From Rhodobacterales bacterium (GTDB lineage Bacteria; Pseudomonadota; Alphaproteobacteria; Rhizobiales; Stappiaceae): a stretch of 64,000 bases of DNA. The number at the start of each line of letters is the position of its first letter. Within the stretch, counting starts at the first letter, position 1. The notes under the pieces were generated by a model. That model saw only the letters and a list, made by a program, of their open reading frames with translations, did no database searches and was not told where the DNA came from. The position numbers were made by a program, and so were the translations under genes. Positions 8,823-16,385 of the stretch are shown one piece after another. The stretch spans positions 124,001 to 188,000 of the forward strand of contig VIRH01000082.1 of the NCBI GenBank assembly GCA_008107755.1, given 5' to 3'.

Positions 8823-9923
8823 ATGCTCCGGATTTTCATTAGTTTGCTGGCCCTGGCCGTCGCCGTATCCCCGGCATCGGCCATGGTCCGGATCAAGGAC
8901 ATTGCAAGCCTTCAGGGCGTACGCGACAACCAGCTTGTCGGTTACGGGCTCGTCATCGGCCTGAAGGGCACGGGCGACAGCCTCCGCAATTCCCCGTTCA
9001 CGGAGCAATCGCTGCAGTCGATGCTGGACAGTCTTGGCGTCAATGTGCGCGACGCGCGGCTTCGAACGCAGAATGTCGCCGCGGTCGTGGTCACGGCGGA
9101 AATGCCGTCCTTCATCGGCGTTGGTTCCAAGATCGACGTTACCGTATCGTCTCTCGGGGATTCCTCGTCTCTTGCCGGTGGGACCCTTATCGCTACGCCG
9201 TTGCTTGGCGCTGACGGAAATATTTATGCGGTCGGGCAGGGACCGGTGGCGGTTTCGGGTTTCTCGGAATCCGGTGATGCGGAGAGCGTCACCCAAGGCA
9301 TCCCAACGGTGGGCCGGGTTCCGAATGGCGCTCTTGTCGAAAGAGATCTGCCGGCAAAGTTTTCTCAGATCCCGAAGCTCGTTCTCGAACTCACAAACCC
9401 GGATTTCCGGACGGCTATACGCATCACGGATGCCATCAACCGGTTCACCAAGGAGCGTTACGGTATCATCGTGGCCAAGGAACGGGATTACAGATCCGTT
9501 GATCTGACACCACCCAAAACCATGAGCCTGACCCGTTTCGTTGCGGAAATCGAGGCCATTCGGGTCACGCCGGACCAGGTTGCCAAGGTCGTGATCGACG
9601 AGCGAACCGGCACGGTTGTCATAGGCAAGGACGTGCAGATATCCACCGTCGCGATCACACATGGTAATCTGACGGTGCGCATTTCCGAGGCTCCCGAAGT
9701 CTCCCAGCCATCGCCCTTCTCTGGTGGAGAGACTGTGGTCGTGCCCAGGACCTATGTAGATGCTCAGGAAAGCGGCGGACAACTGGCCGTCGTGGGCGGG
9801 ACGGACCTGCCGACGCTGGTGCGTGGTCTCAACCGGATCGGTCTGCGTCCGACGGGCATCATTGCCATCCTGCAGGCGATCAAGACCGCAGGCGCCCTTC
9901 AGGCTGAGCTTGTCGTGCAATAG
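8823..9923 (+). CDS. flgI: Flagellar P-ring protein FlgI
   Basis: 366 residues with an N-terminal signal peptide (LLALAVAVSPASA). The FlgI hallmarks are RIKDIASLQGVRDNQLVGYGLVIGL right after the signal, and the C-terminal GGTDLPTLVRGLNRIGLRPTGIIAILQAIKTAGALQAEL. It forms the periplasmic P ring, the bushing around the rod. Last gene of the first flagellar transcript, with a strong terminator immediately downstream. Confidence 0.96.
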   Translation: MLRIFISLLALAVAVSPASAMVRIKDIASLQGVRDNQLVGYGLVIGLKGTGDSLRNSPFTEQSLQSMLDSLGVNVRDARLRTQNVAAVVVTAEMPSFIGVGSKIDVTVSSLGDSSSLAGGTLIATPLLGADGNIYAVGQGPVAVSGFSESGDAESVTQGIPTVGRVPNGALVERDLPAKFSQIPKLVLELTNPDFRTAIRITDAINRFTKERYGIIVAKERDYRSVDLTPPKTMSLTRFVAEIEAIRVTPDQVAKVVIDERTGTVVIGKDVQISTVAITHGNLTVRISEAPEVSQPSPFSGGETVVVPRTYVDAQESGGQLAVVGGTDLPTLVRGLNRIGLRPTGIIAILQAIKTAGALQAELVVQ

Positions 9924-9950
9924 CCTTTCGCCAATACGCCGCTATCTGAG

Positions 9951-9978
9951 AACGCCGCTCATCGAGCGGCGTTTTTTG
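9951..9978 (+). terminator. Rho-independent terminator after flgI
   Basis: Perfect 10-bp stem AACGCCGCTC / GAGCGGCGTT with a 3-nt loop followed by a run of six T. Ends the flgB-flgI transcript. Confidence 0.9.
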
Positions 9979-9989
9979 TTGTCTCCGCC

Positions 9990-10006
9990 AGCCTCGCACA
10001 AGCTCG
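9990..10006 (+). promoter_or_regulatory. Flagellar promoter/operator motif, copy 2 (motE unit)
   Basis: AGCCTCGCACAAGCTCG, the copy closest to consensus. It lies just after the flgI terminator and ends 47 nt before the motE ATG. Confidence 0.62.
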
Positions 10007-10053
10007 ATACCTGAAAGTGCATTCAAACAGGTTACGGACAAAGGACAGCCAAA

Positions 10054-10587
10054 ATGCCTCTGATACCGGATGGCTGCCGGACGGCAAGTCTCGCCGCGAT
10101 TGCGGCTTTGCTCATCGCATTGGAAGCTTCTACGGCAACTGCGCAGGCGCCGCGGCAAAAGCCGCAGGCGGATGCTGTCGTGCCGCCATCCGACAGCGAA
10201 CTCTACTGCAAGAATGTCGCCGAAGCGGCATCCGATGCACGTGTTCAGTGGCAGACCTGGAAACTCATCAGCCTCGAAGCCAGCCTTCGCGACCGCATCA
10301 CGGAGTTGCAGCGCAAGGAGAAGGAATTCGAGCAGTGGGTCGAACGGCGCGAAGAGCTGATGAACGAGGTTGAGGACCAGGTCGTCAGCATCATCGGGCG
10401 CATGCGTCCGGAAGCCGCCGCAGCCCAGCTTTCGACAACCGAGGAAGAAGCAGCCGTAGGTGTCCTTCTCAAGCTCAAGGCGCGGGTCGCCAGCTCCATT
10501 CTCGATGAAATGGATCCGGCACGCGCTGCTCAGCTTACACAGTCAATGATGGGTCTTACCAAGCCGGAAGAACAGCGGAGTTTCTGA
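10054..10587 (+). CDS. motE: MotE family motility protein
   Basis: 177 residues with a signal peptide (AALLIALEASTATAQA), a coiled-coil middle (ASLRDRITELQRKEKEFEQWVERREELMNEVEDQV) and a C-terminal helical MgtE-N-like segment with conserved Met/Asp-Pro residues (ILDEMDPARAAQLTQSMMG). In Sinorhizobium MotE is a periplasmic chaperone for MotC; the motC gene is present at 17923. It opens the motE-flgH-fliL-fliP run and overlaps flgH by one base. Confidence 0.85.
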   Translation: MPLIPDGCRTASLAAIAALLIALEASTATAQAPRQKPQADAVVPPSDSELYCKNVAEAASDARVQWQTWKLISLEASLRDRITELQRKEKEFEQWVERREELMNEVEDQVVSIIGRMRPEAAAAQLSTTEEEAAVGVLLKLKARVASSILDEMDPARAAQLTQSMMGLTKPEEQRSF

Positions 10588-11291
10588 TGCGTGCCATTTT
10601 CATTCCCCTTGGCGCACTTGCGCTTTCCGGATGTGCGGGTCAGTTGAAGGACGTCGGCAAGGCTCCGGAAATGTCGCCGGTCGGCTACGGTCTCGCGCAA
10701 CAGCAATCGGCCGTCTATCCGCTCAGCACGTTCGCGCCCGGCGGCGTCAAGGATTACAATTCTCTCTGGATGGCCGGCCGCGACAACTTCTTTGCAGATC
10801 CTCGCGCAAAGAAGGTCGGCGACGTTCTGACCGTCACCATCGAGATCAATGACCGCGCCAACCTCGACAACAGTTCGGATCGGCGCCGCACGTCGGACAT
10901 AGGTCTTGGCGGGTCTTTCGAGGCGAACTGGGATGGGCAGCAAAGCGGTGGTGACGGAAATATCGGCATCGATAGCGGCTCCGGGTCCGCCGGTTCCGGC
11001 TCGATTGACCGCTCGGAGGAAATCCAGCTTTCCGTCGCGGCCGTCGTCACGGACCGGCTGCCAAACGGTAATCTCGTCATCTCCGGTTCCCAGGAAGTGC
11101 GCGTCAACTACGAAATGCGCATCCTTCAGATCGCCGGCATCGTCCGGCCGCGGGATATCCATAGCAACAACACGATCCCGTACGACAAGATCGCCGAAGC
11201 ACGGGTCTCCTACGGCGGACGCGGCCGGATTACCGAAGTCCAGCAGCCGGCCTGGGGCCAGCAGGTCTACGACATCGTAACACCGTTCTAA
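10587..11291 (+). CDS. flgH: Flagellar L-ring protein FlgH
   Basis: 234-residue outer-membrane lipoprotein: a short signal ends in the lipobox LSGC (Cys16). Conserved FlgH segments are LWMAGRDNFFADPRAKKVGDVLTVTIEINDRANLDN and the C-terminal GIVRPRDIHSNNTIPYDKIAEARVSYGGRG. It forms the L ring. ATG overlaps the motE stop (TGATG). Confidence 0.95.
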   Translation: MRAIFIPLGALALSGCAGQLKDVGKAPEMSPVGYGLAQQQSAVYPLSTFAPGGVKDYNSLWMAGRDNFFADPRAKKVGDVLTVTIEINDRANLDNSSDRRRTSDIGLGGSFEANWDGQQSGGDGNIGIDSGSGSAGSGSIDRSEEIQLSVAAVVTDRLPNGNLVISGSQEVRVNYEMRILQIAGIVRPRDIHSNNTIPYDKIAEARVSYGGRGRITEVQQPAWGQQVYDIVTPF

Positions 11292-11408
11292 AGGTGGCGG
11301 CGCCCGTGCGTTTCCGCCGGGCGGCTTACCCTCAAGACATTCGGATATTGGAGCAGATGTCTTCGCGGTGATGAACGCGGACAGCTGCGGAGAGTACGGA
11401 AGGCAGTA

Positions 11409-11906
11409 ATGGCAAATATCGTTCGGGTTCCAGCTGGTGGCGGGCAGACGTCGCGCGGTTCAGGTTTCCTTACCGCGCTGGTCGTGCTGACGCTTATCGG
11501 AGCCGGGGCAGGGGCGGCACTTGCCGCCTATGTCTATGATTACACGGAAGGCGAAGTGCACGGCCGCCTCCGCGAGCAGAAGTCCTACAGCGATACGCTT
11601 TCGTTCACGCCTTCGACCCGTGTCCAGAAACTCGATCCTCTCGTGACCAATCTGGCATCCCCGAAAGACGCCTGGATCCGGATTCAGGCGTCAATCCTTC
11701 TGGATCAGGAGGCAAACCTGGAATCGAATATCGTGCGCAAGAAGATCGAGGACGATTTTCTCGCCTATATGCGCACCCTGACGCTCAGCCACCTTGAAGG
11801 TGGAATTGGGTTGCAGCATCTGAGGGAGGACCTGACAGAACGGGCGAAAACCCGCACGAAAGGGCAGGTTCAGGAGATCATGCTGGAGTCGGTGGTTATC
11901 CAATGA
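11409..11906 (+). CDS. fliL: Flagellar basal body-associated protein FliL
   Basis: 165 residues: short cytoplasmic N-terminus, one transmembrane helix (FLTALVVLTLIGAGAGAALAAYVY, about residues 20-43) and a periplasmic FliL domain ending in REDLTERAKTRTKGQVQEIMLESVVIQ. FliL associates with the stator and supports torque. It overlaps fliP by 4 nt (ATGA). The 117-nt gap after flgH contains no good copy of the shared flagellar motif, so it is probably read through from motE. Confidence 0.88.
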   Translation: MANIVRVPAGGGQTSRGSGFLTALVVLTLIGAGAGAALAAYVYDYTEGEVHGRLREQKSYSDTLSFTPSTRVQKLDPLVTNLASPKDAWIRIQASILLDQEANLESNIVRKKIEDDFLAYMRTLTLSHLEGGIGLQHLREDLTERAKTRTKGQVQEIMLESVVIQ

Positions 11907-12646
11907 TCCGGCTTTTTCTCGTTCTCGCATTTGTTGCTTTAGGCACCACAACTGCGGCCGCACAGGTGCCGGATCTGTCATCGCTGCTTCCAGCCGGCGA
12001 AGCCAGCGCAAGCGGCCGTATCATCCAGATGATTGCCCTGCTGACGGTGCTTTCCGTTGCGCCCGGCATCCTTATCATGGTGACAAGCTTCACCCGCTTT
12101 GCAATAGCTTTTTCCTTCCTGCGGTCGGGCATCGGGCTCCAGACCACCCCGGGAAATCTCATCCTGATCTCCCTTGCCTTGTTCATGACTTTCTACGTGA
12201 TGGCGCCGACGTTCGACAAAGCCTGGCGGGACGGTGTGCAGCCGCTGATGAGCAACGAGATTTCCGAGGAAGAGGCCTACACGCGCATTACCACACCGTT
12301 TCGGGAGTTCATGCTGAGCCAGGTTCGGGAACAGGATCTTGTCCTGTTTGATGACCTTGCCGCCGGTCGCGCGAGCGACGAGCAGGCGACTTCGGTTGAG
12401 GAAGTGGAACTGCGGATTCTTATTCCGGCATTCATGATCTCCGAATTGCGGCGTGGCTTCGAGATCGGATTTTTGATCGCATTGCCTTTTCTCGTGATCG
12501 ACATGATCGTGGCAACGATCACCATGTCCATGGGCATGATGATGCTGCCGCCGACAGTGATCTCGCTTCCGTTCAAGGCGCTGTTTTTCGTGCTGATCGA
12601 TGGCTGGAACCTTCTGGTCGGAAGTCTCGTCAGATCGTTCTTCTAG
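11903..12646 (+). CDS. fliP: Flagellar export gate protein FliP
   Basis: 247 residues. Cleavable signal sequence (LVLAFVALGTTTAAA) followed by four membrane segments. Conserved FliP stretches are GILIMVTSFTRFAIAFSFLR near residue 55, PTFDKAWRDGVQPL, and FMISELRRGFEIGFLIALPFLVIDM. Core of the type III export gate with FliQ (26316) and FliR (28852), which here are encoded in other transcripts. No fliO or fliN gene adjoins it. Confidence 0.95.
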   Translation: MIRLFLVLAFVALGTTTAAAQVPDLSSLLPAGEASASGRIIQMIALLTVLSVAPGILIMVTSFTRFAIAFSFLRSGIGLQTTPGNLILISLALFMTFYVMAPTFDKAWRDGVQPLMSNEISEEEAYTRITTPFREFMLSQVREQDLVLFDDLAAGRASDEQATSVEEVELRILIPAFMISELRRGFEIGFLIALPFLVIDMIVATITMSMGMMMLPPTVISLPFKALFFVLIDGWNLLVGSLVRSFF

Positions 12647-12675
12647 CCGCCCGACACAATGCAAAGAATGGATGG

Positions 12676-12706
12676 ATGGGGCCTGCGGGCCCCATTCTCA
12701 TTTTTG
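12676..12706 (+). terminator. Rho-independent terminator after fliP
   Basis: Stem ATGGGGCC / GGCCCCAT with a TGCG loop, followed by TCTCATTTTTG. Ends the motE-flgH-fliL-fliP transcript. The 160 nt that follow, up to the flagellin promoter motif, hold no gene that I can support. Confidence 0.8.
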
Positions 12707-12873
12707 TTGGCGTGTTCGGGGTGTTGGAAACGTCGCGTTTGGCCGCGTCTGGTAAAGCAAACCGGAGCCCTTCATAGCGGATGTCGCGATCGTGTCGTGT
12801 GCGATCCTGTCGCTTTACTGCAAATTGAGTTCTGGTCGGATTTTTTAAAAAATCAGTTTCTTCCAGGTCCGCA

Positions 12874-12890
12874 AGCTTCGCGCAAGGTTT
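12874..12890 (+). promoter_or_regulatory. Flagellar promoter/operator motif, copy 3 (flagellin unit)
   Basis: AGCTTCGCGCAAGGTTT followed by CCCGGCTAGTG. It ends 140 nt before the flagellin ATG, further than in most units, which implies a long leader. Confidence 0.58.
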
Positions 12891-12917
12891 CCCGGCTAGT
12901 GTCCTAACTACAGCAGG

Positions 12918-12982
12918 TTGAACCATCAACAACAAGGTTCAAAAGCATGACGCTGCCCTGCTGTGCCGGTGAAACCCCGGCA
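12918..12982 (+). promoter_or_regulatory. Structured 5' leader of flagellin mRNA (two stem-loops)
   Basis: Two inverted repeats lie between the promoter motif and the flagellin start: TTGAACC (12918-12924) with GGTTCAA (12936-12942), and TGCCGG (12964-12969) with CCGGCA (12977-12982). FlbT acts on flagellin mRNA 5' leaders in Caulobacter, and flbT is present at 25414, so this leader is a candidate target. Inference only. Confidence 0.4.
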
Positions 12983-13030
12983 TGTCCCAAAACAATCCAG
13001 TATTCACTGATACATTGAAAGGGACATATC

Positions 13031-13945
13031 ATGTCTAGCTTGATGACCAACGCAGCAGCAATGACCGCGCTGCAGACTCTGACCGCCACGAACAAGAGCC
13101 TGGCTACAACCCAGAACCGGATCTCTACCGGTTATCGCGTTTCCGGCGCTGAAGACAACGCAGCTTATTGGTCCATTGCAACCACCATGCGTTCGGACAA
13201 CATGGCACTTGGCGCCGTTTCCGACTCCCTCGGCCTTGGCGCCGCTGTTGTCGATACGATGTACACAGCCATGAACAGCACCGTTGACGTTCTGAACGAG
13301 ATCAAGGCAAAGCTCACCACGGCCTCCGGCTCTGGTGTTGACCGCACCAAGATCCAGTCCGATATCGACCAGCTGCAGAACCAGCTGACGACGATCGCTC
13401 AGTCTGCCGTCTTCAACGGCGAATCCTGGCTGAACGAAGACGCTGCGACTGCAAACGCAACGAAGAGCATCGTTGGTTCCTTCTCCCGCGATGCGGCAGG
13501 CACCTTCACGCTCGACAAGATCGATATCGACGTCACCGACATCCGCATGTTCGACACGACCGGCACCACCGGCCTGATGGACCGCGATCTTACCGTTGGC
13601 GGTACGACCGTTGCCATCGAGAACATCGACGTTTCGGCCCTGACCGACTCCGCTGCTGACCGCACGATCATCGAAGAAACCATCGGTGTCGTCGATCAGG
13701 CTCTGGGTCTCGTCACGGACGCAGCAACCGACCTCGGTTCTGTGAAGAAGCGCGTTGGCCTGCAGCAGGACTTCGTGTCTGCTCTGTCTGACGCCGTCGA
13801 TCGCGGTATCGGTCAGCTCGTTGACGCTGACATGAACAAGGAATCGACCCGTCTCCAGGCTCTGCAGACCCAGCAGCAGCTCGGCATCCAGGCGCTGTCG
13901 ATTGCCAACTCCAACAGCCAGAACATTCTGTCGCTGTTCCGTTAA
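13031..13945 (+). CDS. flaA: Flagellin
   Basis: 304-residue filament subunit, short as in many rhizobia. The N-terminal D0/D1 region has LMTNAAAMTALQTLTATNKSLATTQNRISTGYRV and the C-terminal D0 region ends QLGIQALSIANSNSQNILSLFR. The central domain is small and acidic (DKIDIDVTDIRMFDT...), with no D3. It is the only flagellin gene in the window, unlike the multiple copies common in rhizobia. AAAGGGACATATC precedes the ATG. Transcribed alone between two terminators, with its own copy of the flagellar motif and a structured leader. No fliS or fliD is seen; FlaF and FlbT are the expected partners. Confidence 0.96.
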   Translation: MSSLMTNAAAMTALQTLTATNKSLATTQNRISTGYRVSGAEDNAAYWSIATTMRSDNMALGAVSDSLGLGAAVVDTMYTAMNSTVDVLNEIKAKLTTASGSGVDRTKIQSDIDQLQNQLTTIAQSAVFNGESWLNEDAATANATKSIVGSFSRDAAGTFTLDKIDIDVTDIRMFDTTGTTGLMDRDLTVGGTTVAIENIDVSALTDSAADRTIIEETIGVVDQALGLVTDAATDLGSVKKRVGLQQDFVSALSDAVDRGIGQLVDADMNKESTRLQALQTQQQLGIQALSIANSNSQNILSLFR

Positions 13946-13967
13946 TCCAACCGGATTCTTGGAGGAG

Positions 13968-13998
13968 AAGCCGCGCCCCTCGGGGTGCGGCTTTTTTC
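13968..13998 (+). terminator. Rho-independent terminator after flagellin
   Basis: 12-bp stem AAGCCGCGCCCC / GGGGTGCGGCTT (one G-T pair) followed by a run of T. Isolates the flagellin transcript. Confidence 0.9.
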
Positions 13999-14030
13999 TT
14001 TTCAGTCAACGACTTCATGCGCGCGATGAC

Positions 14031-14047
14031 AGGCTCGCACAAGGTCC
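14031..14047 (+). promoter_or_regulatory. Flagellar promoter/operator motif, copy 4 (fliF unit)
   Basis: AGGCTCGCACAAGGTCC, followed by CATAGTG. It ends 50 nt before the fliF ATG. In Brucella, FtcR binds the fliF promoter, which makes this copy the most direct test of an FtcR role. Confidence 0.6.
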
Positions 14048-14097
14048 GGGGACCATAGTGTCCCGAAGACTGATACACGTGCATTAAGGGGTTATGC

Positions 14098-15744
14098 ATG
14101 CCGGGCCGTGAACACGCCGAAAAACTCTGGGCTAATCTGATGGAACTGGGCGCGCGCCGATTGATCGCGCTCGCCTTGATCGGGCTCGCCACAATCGCGA
14201 CCGTCGGCGCGGGCGCCTATTATCTCAGCAGGCCCGAACAGGCTGCGCTTTATACCGGTCTAGATGGAGAAGACGTCACGCGGATTGGTTCCGCGCTTCG
14301 CGATGCCGGAATTCCCTTCGATATCAGTTCAGACGGCACTTCGGTTCTTGTCAGCCATGCCCAGACCGCCAAAGCCCGTATGTTGCTTGCCGAAAAGGGC
14401 CTGCCGCGGGGTGCCAATTCCGGTTATGAACTATTCGATGAGTTGGGTTCTCTGGGATTGACCTCCTTCATGCAGGAAGTCACACGCGTCAGAGCGCTGG
14501 AAGGCGAACTCGCCAGAACTATCCAGCTCATGCAGGGAATTCGTGCCGCGCGCGTTCATATCGTGCTGCCGGAAAAGGGGTCCTTCCGCCGTGACCAGCA
14601 GCCGCCGTCTGCCTCGGTGGTCATTCGCTCCGACGTTCCGGACGACGTGCGCACCGCCGATGCCATCCGGCACCTCGTGGCTGCCGGCGTCCCGGGCATG
14701 ACCGCAAGCAAGGTCACTGTCCTCGATACGAGCGGTGGCATCCTGGCAGCGGGCAAGGATCCCACCAAGGCCTCGGCCGGTGAGTTGGCATCGCTGGAAT
14801 CGGTGGTCAACAACCGCATTCAGGAAAACGTCCGCAAGACGCTGACGCCGTATCTCGGCCTCGACAACTTCCAGGTCAGCGTGGCGACCGAGCTCAACAC
14901 TGACCGAAAGACGATTGCAGAGACGATTTTCGATCCGGATTCCCGCATCGAAAGGTCCGTCCGTACGATCCGCGAGAACGAGAACGCCCAGAATTCCAGC
15001 ACGTCGTCACCGACCACGGTTGAACAGAACCTTCCGGAGGAAGATGTTGTCGCTGACAACGGCGAGCGCTCTTCGGAGGAAAACGAGCGGCGTGAGGAAA
15101 CCGTCAACTACGAGATTTCGTCCAAGCGGATTGAAACGTCGCAGGACGGCTACCGGGTCGACAAGCTGTCGATCGCCGTGCTCGTTGACAAGACCCGCCT
15201 TGCGCAGTCGCTCGGAGGGGAGCCGTCCCAGGCTCAGATAAACGAGCAGATCTCCGAGATCGAGGCGCTGGTTGCTTCTTCCGCTGGTGTCGACCGGGCG
15301 CGTGGGGACAATGTGAAGATCGCGGTCGTGGATTTTGTAGACGGTGGTCATGCCATGTCACCGATCCCGCCGATCGGTATCTCCGAGTATCTTCTGCGCC
15401 AGTCTGGCAACATCATCAACGCGCTTGCGATCCTGACCGTGTCATTGCTCGTCATCTGGTTTGGTCTGCGACCTGCCGTTGCAGCCCTCGTGCCTCAGGT
15501 GAGCAACCAGCAGGCTGAAATGGCCGAACTGGGCATGCTCTCCGATAGTGCCGAGGGCGCGACCGAGACGTACGGCGAGGAGCAGAGTTTCCTCATTCCG
15601 CCCGATCACTCGGATCTGCTTCAGGATCTCAACAGCAAGCGCAATCAGTCTGCCCTTCGCAAGCTGGAATCCTTGCTGGAATATAACGAAGAACAGTCGG
15701 CCGCGATCCTGCGTCAGTGGCTCTATGAATCGGAGCGCGCATAA
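14098..15744 (+). CDS. fliF: Flagellar MS-ring protein FliF
   Basis: 548 residues with two membrane helices, one near residues 20-42 and one near 437-457 (IINALAILTVSLLVIWFGL). Between them are the YscJ/FliF ring-building motifs (AALYTGLDGEDVTRIGSALRDAGIPF, FMQEVTRVRALEGELARTIQ, RAARVHIVLPEKG) and an acidic serine-rich stretch (EENERREETVNYEISSK). The C-terminal cytoplasmic tail (SALRKLESLLEYNEEQSAAILRQWL) is the FliG-binding segment. Anchors the MS/C ring. Overlaps the next gene by one base. Confidence 0.96.
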   Translation: MPGREHAEKLWANLMELGARRLIALALIGLATIATVGAGAYYLSRPEQAALYTGLDGEDVTRIGSALRDAGIPFDISSDGTSVLVSHAQTAKARMLLAEKGLPRGANSGYELFDELGSLGLTSFMQEVTRVRALEGELARTIQLMQGIRAARVHIVLPEKGSFRRDQQPPSASVVIRSDVPDDVRTADAIRHLVAAGVPGMTASKVTVLDTSGGILAAGKDPTKASAGELASLESVVNNRIQENVRKTLTPYLGLDNFQVSVATELNTDRKTIAETIFDPDSRIERSVRTIRENENAQNSSTSSPTTVEQNLPEEDVVADNGERSSEENERREETVNYEISSKRIETSQDGYRVDKLSIAVLVDKTRLAQSLGGEPSQAQINEQISEIEALVASSAGVDRARGDNVKIAVVDFVDGGHAMSPIPPIGISEYLLRQSGNIINALAILTVSLLVIWFGLRPAVAALVPQVSNQQAEMAELGMLSDSAEGATETYGEEQSFLIPPDHSDLLQDLNSKRNQSALRKLESLLEYNEEQSAAILRQWLYESERA

Positions 15745-16385
15745 TGTCCACGTCCATTGCTGCCCACATTCCTGTTCTGTCACTGTCAAAGTTCAAGTCA
15801 CCGGGAGCCTACGATCCGTTTCTTGCCGACGTGTTGGAACCGGGCATCGACGACTTCGAGGAAGTCTCCGCAGAAGAACGGCTGCAGGCCGAATACGAGC
15901 GGGGGCGGTCGGACGGGGAGGTGCAGATGCGCCGCCACTACGAGGCCATGCTCGAAGAGGAACGCGGCGTAAGCGCCAAATCTCTCGAGGAAGAACGCAT
16001 TCGTTTCGATATTCGGGAGTCTGCGAACATCAGCGCGGCTATCGACGGCTTCATGAATGTCATGGAGCAACGCATTTCCTATTCGCTGTCCAGGCTGTTG
16101 CAACCATTTCTCAGTGAACGGATCGTCGAGCAGCTTGTCTCTGCTTTCGCCGACAATCTGAAGCAGCTCGCCCAGGATGGCGACGACAGGCTGATCCGCC
16201 TCAGTGGACCGCAGGCGCTGATCGATCAGGTGCTTGAGCAGCTTCCCGCGCTCAGGGACCGGATCGACGCACGTATCGCCGATCAGGTCGAGCTCGTTGC
16301 GCTGCTGGACGAAACCACGATCGAAACGAGACTGTCGCAGTGGCTCACCCAGTTGAGCGACCTGCAAAAGGAGGCTGAAGGATGA
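15744..16385 (+). CDS. FliH-like flagellar protein
   Basis: 213 residues, highly charged and without membrane segments. A proline/aspartate-rich N-terminus is followed by a predicted coiled coil (EERLQAEYERGRSDGEVQMRRHYEAMLEEERG...) and a C-terminal domain resembling FliH/HrpE (LLQPFLSERIVEQLVSAFADNLKQL...LIRLSGPQALIDQVLEQLP). FliH regulates the FliI ATPase; fliI here is 24 kb away at 40011. Position between fliF and motB and start-stop overlaps on both sides argue for a flagellar role. The FliH assignment rests on architecture, not on strong motif identity. Confidence 0.65.
   Translation: MSTSIAAHIPVLSLSKFKSPGAYDPFLADVLEPGIDDFEEVSAEERLQAEYERGRSDGEVQMRRHYEAMLEEERGVSAKSLEEERIRFDIRESANISAAIDGFMNVMEQRISYSLSRLLQPFLSERIVEQLVSAFADNLKQLAQDGDDRLIRLSGPQALIDQVLEQLPALRDRIDARIADQVELVALLDETTIETRLSQWLTQLSDLQKEAEG

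Noticed and set aside
8340-9920. 526-codon leftward open frame opposite flgA-flgI
   Set aside because: flgA and flgI on the plus strand are unmistakable; the leftward frame is rich in His/Arg/Asp and resembles no protein.
11330-11350. Possible tenth flagellar motif upstream of fliL (GCTTACCCTCAAGACAT)
   Set aside because: It keeps CAAG but misses the invariant AG start, the position-5 T and the position-15 T, and its distance from fliL is different; probably chance.
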